This document shows, piece by piece, positions 59,646-64,000 of a DNA stretch of 64,000 nucleotides; the first letter of the stretch is position 1; every line of letters starts with the position of its first letter. Source of the stretch: Chitinophaga rhizophila (GTDB lineage: Bacteria; Bacteroidota; Bacteroidia; Chitinophagales; Chitinophagaceae); contig NZ_JAICCF010000001.1 of NCBI RefSeq assembly GCF_019492185.1, positions 2,170,001-2,234,000 on the forward strand, read 5' to 3'. The notes under the pieces are model-generated. The model was not told where the DNA came from. It was given only the letters and a program-made list of their open reading frames with translations, and made no database searches. Position numbers and translations under genes: made by a program.

Positions 59646-61130
59646 ATGAAAAAAATGCTGGTTGCCAACCGTGGTGAAATAGCACTACGGATTATGCGAT
59701 CTGCCCGGGAAATGGGGATCGCTACAGTAGCTGTATATTCTGAGGCCGATCGCGCCATGCCTTTTGTCCAGTATGCGGACGAGGCAGTGTGTATTGGCCC
59801 CGCGCCCTCTAATCAGTCATATCTGCTAACTGACAAGATCATTGGCGCTGCAAGGCAGACAGGAGCTGACGCCATTCACCCTGGCTACGGTTTCCTCAGT
59901 GAAAATGCCCGTTTTGCTCAGGCAGTAAAGGATGCCGGACTTGTATTCATTGGTCCCAGCTCGGCTGCTATCGAAATGATGGGTAGTAAGCTGGCTGCCA
60001 AACAGGCTGCTCAGCAATTTGGCGTGCCTATGGTACCAGGAACCGAGACTCCGCTGCGTAGTCTGGAAGAAGCCCGGGAGGTGGTAAGTAAGACCGGCTT
60101 CCCGATTCTGATTAAAGCTTCTGCCGGCGGTGGCGGTAAAGGTATGCGTGTGGTAAACGCACCCGAAGAACTGGAAGAACAGATAAGACTGGCTAAAAGT
60201 GAAGCCATGAGTGCATTTGGTGATGACGCGGTATTTATTGAGAAATACGTGGGCTCTCCCCGGCATATAGAGATCCAGGTGCTGGGCGACCAGCATGGCA
60301 ACTATGTCTATCTGTTTGAACGTGAATGCTCTATACAACGCAGGCACCAGAAACTGATTGAAGAGGCACCTTCCTCCTGCCTGACGCCCGACATCCGGGA
60401 GGCAATGGGTAAATGTGCCCTGGACGTTGCCCGCGCCTGTAAATATCATGGAGCAGGAACAGTTGAGTTCCTCGTAGACGAAAACCTGCAGTTCTATTTC
60501 CTGGAGATGAATACCCGCCTGCAGGTAGAACATCCCGTTACAGAGATGATCACCGGATTGGATCTTGTAAAAGAGCAGATTCGGGTAGCCAGGGGCGAAA
60601 AACTGTCTTTCAGCCAGGCAGACTTAAAAATAAATGGTCATGCGATCGAACTGCGCATATGTGCAGAAGATCCAGCTAATAACTTCTTACCTGATACCGG
60701 CACATTAGAAACGTATGTACGTCCGCAAGGCTATGGTGTACGCGTAGATGATGGCTATGAGCAGGGAATGGAAATACCTATCTATTACGACCCTATGATT
60801 GCCAAGCTGATAGCCTGGGGAGCTAACCGTGAAGAGGCCAGGGAAAGGCTACTGCGCGCTATCAGCGAGTATCAGGTAAAAGGCATCCGCACTACACTGC
60901 CTTTCGGAAGCTGGGCACTACAACAGCCCGCATTTATTAATGGCGCTTTTGACACAAATTTTATTTGTAAGTATTTTACACCACAGTCGCTGGACCAAAA
61001 AGACCCGGAAGCTGCAAAAGCAGCAGCTATCCTTGCTGTACAGGTATGGCAGGAGCAACAACGCCGGATCAGACAACAACCTTTGAACAGACAACCAAAA
61101 CTTTGGAAGAACAGGAAATTGTTAAGATAA
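59646..61130 (+). CDS. accC: acetyl-CoA/acyl-CoA carboxylase biotin carboxylase subunit
   Basis: ATP-dependent carboxylation of biotin. 494 residues from the ATG at 59646; the upstream open frame overlaps the divergent ccmB gene. Blocks: MLVANRGEIALRIMRSAREM, HPGYGFLSENARFAQ, SAGGGGKGMRVVNAPEEL (glycine-rich ATP loop), ERECSIQRRHQKLIEEAPS, FYFLEMNTRLQVEHPVTEMI with the catalytic Glu/Arg, and the C-terminal domain. The last 30 residues are an unusual Gln/Arg-rich tail. No BCCP or carboxyltransferase gene is adjacent, so it may serve an acyl-CoA carboxylase encoded elsewhere. Confidence 0.94.
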   Translation: MKKMLVANRGEIALRIMRSAREMGIATVAVYSEADRAMPFVQYADEAVCIGPAPSNQSYLLTDKIIGAARQTGADAIHPGYGFLSENARFAQAVKDAGLVFIGPSSAAIEMMGSKLAAKQAAQQFGVPMVPGTETPLRSLEEAREVVSKTGFPILIKASAGGGGKGMRVVNAPEELEEQIRLAKSEAMSAFGDDAVFIEKYVGSPRHIEIQVLGDQHGNYVYLFERECSIQRRHQKLIEEAPSSCLTPDIREAMGKCALDVARACKYHGAGTVEFLVDENLQFYFLEMNTRLQVEHPVTEMITGLDLVKEQIRVARGEKLSFSQADLKINGHAIELRICAEDPANNFLPDTGTLETYVRPQGYGVRVDDGYEQGMEIPIYYDPMIAKLIAWGANREEARERLLRAISEYQVKGIRTTLPFGSWALQQPAFINGAFDTNFICKYFTPQSLDQKDPEAAKAAAILAVQVWQEQQRRIRQQPLNRQPKLWKNRKLLR

Positions 61131-61164
61131 ATCAAAAGCGCAATACAGTAACGGTAAAACTGAC

Positions 61165-61172
61165 TAGTTTTG
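61165..61172 (+). promoter_or_regulatory. -7 element before the GtrA-family gene
   Basis: TAGTTTTG fits TAnnTTTG, 18 bp before the ATG at 61191. No -33 TTTG is seen. Confidence 0.4.
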
Positions 61173-61190
61173 TCGTCGTACAACTATTTT

Positions 61191-61670
61191 ATGAAAAGGT
61201 TCATTTTATTGGTGTTAGATTTTTTTTACCAGCCGTTTGCAAAACTTATGCCGCTGCAAACATTCCGCTACCTGGCCTGTGGTAGCGGGAATACGGCTAT
61301 GGATATCCTATTGTATTACGTCAGTTACCACTTCATTTTAAATGAAAGTCCGATACAGATCGGGTTCCTCACAGTCAGCGCACACATTGCTGCACTGTTT
61401 ATGGCGATGATAGTTACTTTTCCCACGGGATTTCTGCTAAGCAAGTTCATTGTCTTTTCTGAATCTAATCTGAAAGGACGGGTGCAGCTGGTACGTTATT
61501 TCATGCTGGTAGGTATCTGTATTTGTCTGAACTATGGTTTTATGAAGCTGTTTGTGGAGTACTTCCATATCTATCCGACCATTGCTAAAATATTGACAAC
61601 CATATTTGTAGTAGGCTTCAGTTACCTGACGCAAAAAAAATTCACCTTCAAGGTTAAGGCAGGAGCTTGA
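61191..61670 (+). CDS. GtrA family membrane protein
   Basis: 159 residues from the ATG at 61191 (seven further upstream codons are in frame). Four membrane helices. Blocks of the family: FRYLACGSGNTAMDILLYYV, PTGFLLSKFIVFSES and the ending VGFSYLTQKKFTFK (the family's N/S-F-x-x-x-K-x-x-F-F motif). GtrA-type proteins flip or deliver lipid-linked sugars for cell-surface polymers. The neighbourhood gives no pathway. Confidence 0.9.
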   Translation: MKRFILLVLDFFYQPFAKLMPLQTFRYLACGSGNTAMDILLYYVSYHFILNESPIQIGFLTVSAHIAALFMAMIVTFPTGFLLSKFIVFSESNLKGRVQLVRYFMLVGICICLNYGFMKLFVEYFHIYPTIAKILTTIFVVGFSYLTQKKFTFKVKAGA

Positions 61671-61904
61671 TGAGGGATACAGCGTCCGGAATTTCATCGT
61701 AGGAATAATAATCAGATACACCATCAACTAGGCTTTAAGTATACCACAACCTGTCATTTAGATTATATCAGGCATTACTACAACATTTATGATTTTGGCC
61801 ACGGCCGGGTATAAAATGATATGTTATTTCATGCTGCTGATGATAGCTGGAATCACTGAAACCGGATACTGGAATTGCTGGTTTTCAAGTAGACATTATT
61901 AATG

Positions 61905-61931
61905 AAAAAAGCGCCCAGATGGCGCTTTTTT
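61905..61931. terminator. bidirectional terminator between gtrA-type gene and tdk
   Basis: AAAAAAGCGCC / GGCGCTTTTTT, perfect 11-bp stem with a 5-base loop CAGAT. T-runs on both sides serve the plus-strand gene ending at 61670 and the minus-strand tdk ending at 61932. Nothing else is recognised between 61671 and 61904. Confidence 0.88.
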
Positions 61932-62495
61932 CTAACTATAGTAACAATGCCTGCACCTGGGTTCATACAGGTCTGTTTCACCCAGTAGTACAGTATGATT
62001 GTCTTTACTTTTACGATAAGAGTAGTTAGCGATATTACCACACTGGACACAGATAGCGTGCAGTTTGGTAATATAATCCGCTTTTGCAAGCAAAAAAGGC
62101 ATTTGTCCGAACGGTTTACCAAGATAATCCATGTCCAGTCCGGCCACTATCACCCTGATACCGCGTAAGGCCAGCTGATCGCATACTTCGGGTAATCCAC
62201 CATCAAAAAACTGCGCTTCATCAATCCCGACTACATCAACCTCCTGCGCCAGCAGTAATATTTGCTGAGAATTTTCCAGTGGTGTACTGATGATACGACT
62301 TTCATCATGAGATACGATATGTTGTATGTCGTACCGTGTGTCTATAGCAGGTTTATAAATCTCGACTTTCAAATTGGCTATCCGGGCCCGTTTCAATCTC
62401 CTGATCAACTCCTCTGTTTTTCCCGAAAACATTGAGCCACAGATCACTTCTATCCAACCCCTTCGCCCTCCCGCAAGAGAAGGTTCAATGAACAT
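61932..62495 (-). CDS. tdk: thymidine kinase
   Basis: Type II thymidine kinase for nucleoside salvage, 187 residues. Motifs: [20 protein letters not shown] (P-loop), [16 protein letters not shown] (Walker B and lid), [16 protein letters not shown], and the zinc cysteines CVQCG (near 147) and a C-terminal CRHC in EPRCRHC. Everything expected is present. Confidence 0.96.
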   Translation of the reverse strand: MFIEPSLAGGRRGWIEVICGSMFSGKTEELIRRLKRARIANLKVEIYKPAIDTRYDIQHIVSHDESRIISTPLENSQQILLLAQEVDVVGIDEAQFFDGGLPEVCDQLALRGIRVIVAGLDMDYLGKPFGQMPFLLAKADYITKLHAICVQCGNIANYSYRKSKDNHTVLLGETDLYEPRCRHCYYS

Positions 62496-62624
62496 ATTCT
62501 ATTATTTTGATTTACAGTTAATTAAAAAGCTCTAACTTTATGCAAATAAAATAAATTCCCCCATATCGCGTTAACAATTAAGGCATGGAACGCATTTTGC
62601 TTTCAATTTATTTTTTTTACTGTT

Positions 62625-63503
62625 ATGGAAAAAATAAGTGCATTAATTGATAAGTTACAGGAACTCAGAGATTCAAATGCTGGTTTACAGTCCATTTCTT
62701 ACTATGTACAATTGCTGCAGGCAGAAATTCTTCATGCGAGGAACCTGGAGAGAGAGCAGGAGCGTGCCAAACAGAAACAGGATAGCCATATTGCAGTGAT
62801 TCTCCCTACCGCTCCGCTTACTAAACCGGCTGGTCCGGCCACTATTACGGTGGAAGCACCCGTAACGCAATCAACAGAACCTATTATACCGGTTATACCG
62901 GAAGAACGTCAGGAGGCTGCTCCGGTAGCTGCACCTACTGCGTCTTCAGTGTTGACATTGCCGCGCCATCATACCACCATGCCCAGGCCAGTACCTAATC
63001 CAGAGCCTACTCCCCAGCCAGTAGAGATAGCCGAAGAGAAGAAACCGGCATTTATCACTATATATGGCAATAAAGATTCTTTACAAACTTCAACTCCTCC
63101 GGTTACCAACGGAGAGCAGCTATACAATACCGAAAAGAAAACAGAGACGAATGGTGTACGTAAGGAATTGAAAGAGCTGAATCAGCTGGTAGCCCAAAAT
63201 ACTACTTCCCTCAACGACCGCTGGCGTCAGGGGTATAAAGAAGTAGGTGACAGATTAGGCGATATTCCGGTAAAAGACCTCCGCCAGGCAATTGGTATCA
63301 ATGATAAATTCCAGTTTATCCAGGAGCTATTCCGCGGTGATGTAGATACATATGAGCGTTCAGTAAGAACCATCAATGAGTTACAGTCATTGCAGGAAGC
63401 TGAATACTGGATAGAAAGAGAACTAAAGATCCGTCAGGGATGGGATGATGAAAACCGTACTGTAAAGCAGTTCTATAACCTTGTCAAAAAGCGCTTCTCC
63501 TGA
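62625..63503 (+). CDS. Bacteroidota protein with coiled N-terminus and conserved C-terminal domain
   Basis: Function unknown. 292 residues: an N-terminal helical segment (ISALIDKLQELRDSNAGLQS, 4-60), a Pro/Thr-rich low-complexity linker (about 70-150), and a conserved C-terminal helical domain (about 175-292; ELNQLVAQNTTSLNDRWRQG, IGINDKFQFIQELFRGD, TVKQFYNLVKKRFS). The last block recurs in Bacteroidota proteins encoded next to waaA, which suggests an envelope-related role. No signal peptide. Its 3' end overlaps the convergent waaA gene by 31 bp. Confidence 0.82.
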   Translation: MEKISALIDKLQELRDSNAGLQSISYYVQLLQAEILHARNLEREQERAKQKQDSHIAVILPTAPLTKPAGPATITVEAPVTQSTEPIIPVIPEERQEAAPVAAPTASSVLTLPRHHTTMPRPVPNPEPTPQPVEIAEEKKPAFITIYGNKDSLQTSTPPVTNGEQLYNTEKKTETNGVRKELKELNQLVAQNTTSLNDRWRQGYKEVGDRLGDIPVKDLRQAIGINDKFQFIQELFRGDVDTYERSVRTINELQSLQEAEYWIERELKIRQGWDDENRTVKQFYNLVKKRFS

Positions 63504-64000
63504 ATATAGCCTAAGACTTTCTCCGTTGCTCCTTTATTGTCGACAACATACTGTCTGGCCTGTGCGCCAGCCTTCATACATTGAGCCTTATTGTTCAGAA
63601 GTATGGACAACTGTGTATCAAGGCCTGCCTGGTCCTCCACACTGATGCCGCCCCCTGTTTCTATTAATGCAGCCGCTTCCGGAAATTTATCGAAGATAGG
63701 TCCGAAAACCACAGGTTTGCCATAAGTGGCAGGTTCCAGTATGTTATGAATCCCTTCCTTTCCGAATCCTCCACCGACATAGGTAATAGTTGCATAACGG
63801 TACAATGCTGATAGCATACCGACATTATCTATTAACAGTACCCTTCCCTTCCGGCCTTGATGTTGTACCCATTCGGTGTACCGTACTGCCTCGGGAAACA
63901 TTTCCATTAACTGACTGATATGTGCAGGTTCCACTTCATGTGGTGCAATGATCAGGCAGGTATTGTTGTCCTGCTGTTTGTGCCACCAGGCGGCCAATAA
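63473..64000 (-). CDS. waaA: 3-deoxy-D-manno-octulosonic acid transferase (5' end outside window)
   Basis: C-terminal part (176 residues) of the Kdo transferase of lipid A/LPS synthesis. The frame runs open past base 64000. Blocks of the GT-B C-terminal domain: CLIIAPHEVEPAHISQLMEM, VLLIDNVGMLSALYRYATIT, YVGGGFGKEGIHNILEPATY (the donor-binding GGSF-like and the H-N-x-L-E-P motif) and GKPVVFGP. Kdo glycan synthesis at the inner membrane is the expected role. Confidence 0.94.
   Translation of the reverse strand, partial: LLAAWWHKQQDNNTCLIIAPHEVEPAHISQLMEMFPEAVRYTEWVQHQGRKGRVLLIDNVGMLSALYRYATITYVGGGFGKEGIHNILEPATYGKPVVFGPIFDKFPEAAALIETGGGISVEDQAGLDTQLSILLNNKAQCMKAGAQARQYVVDNKGATEKVLGYIQEKRFLTRL

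Noticed and set aside
59826..60533. 235-codon minus-strand frame inside the biotin carboxylase gene
   Set aside because: Antisense shadow of conserved catalytic blocks.

Overview
The window looks like chromosomal DNA of a Bacteroidota species, most likely a Chitinophagaceae member close to Chitinophaga. This is an inference from a SusC/RagA receptor with an ECF sigma/FecR pair, DUF4965-type and GH105 carbohydrate proteins, Bacteroidota-only protein families, and promoters of the Bacteroidota type (TTTG, 19-20 bp, TAnnTTTG) that can be read directly before a tRNA, ccmC and queA. Both ends cut a gene: the receptor at the left and a Kdo transferase at the right. No rRNA, CRISPR array, insertion sequence or prophage is visible.

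Layout. 1-4.2 kb (minus strand): a trans-envelope signalling cassette of ECF sigma factor, FecR-type anti-sigma factor and SusC receptor with an STN signalling domain. 4.7-9.4 kb: small membrane proteins, an EamA exporter, a sialate-O-acetylesterase-like enzyme and a repeat-containing intergenic region. 9.4-18 kb: a carbohydrate and peptide catabolism block (glutaminase-like protein, PepSY membrane protein, GH105, an unassigned six-hairpin-type hydrolase, and a secreted isoaspartyl peptidase). 

18.98-25.96 kb (plus strand): a tight seven-gene operon joining a pyruvoyl decarboxylase of the SpeD/SpeH type, a zinc-ribbon DUF4178 membrane protein, two small membrane proteins (one DUF350), a membrane-anchored aminopropyltransferase, a Tat/lipoprotein flavin oxidase and a polytopic membrane protein. 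It looks like a dedicated polyamine-type modification route at the cell envelope, with an altered SpeD active site.

25.9-32.4 kb (minus strand): a conflict-type island. In transcription order it has a caspase-fold protease, a TIR-TM-FGE/SUMF1 protein, a two-repeat YegP protein, a four-helix coiled-coil membrane protein, a VWA-like lipoprotein and a GHKL ATPase. This is the strongest candidate for an undescribed immune or programmed-death system.

32.7-42.3 kb: a three-gene two-component operon, a NrtR-like Nudix regulator, a run of small orphan genes that resemble immunity-type genes, a truncated and frameshifted S41 peptidase remnant, and a dual-specificity phosphatase. 42.4-64 kb: mostly housekeeping. 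It holds tRNA-Met(CAU), a fused E1 dehydrogenase with divergent MarR, FAH-family hydrolase, pth, rplY, prs, radC, a Gfo/Idh/MocA oxidoreductase, ispD, queA, amn with a fused oligopeptide ABC ATPase, glutamate dehydrogenase, ccmD/C/B, a biotin carboxylase, GtrA, tdk and waaA.
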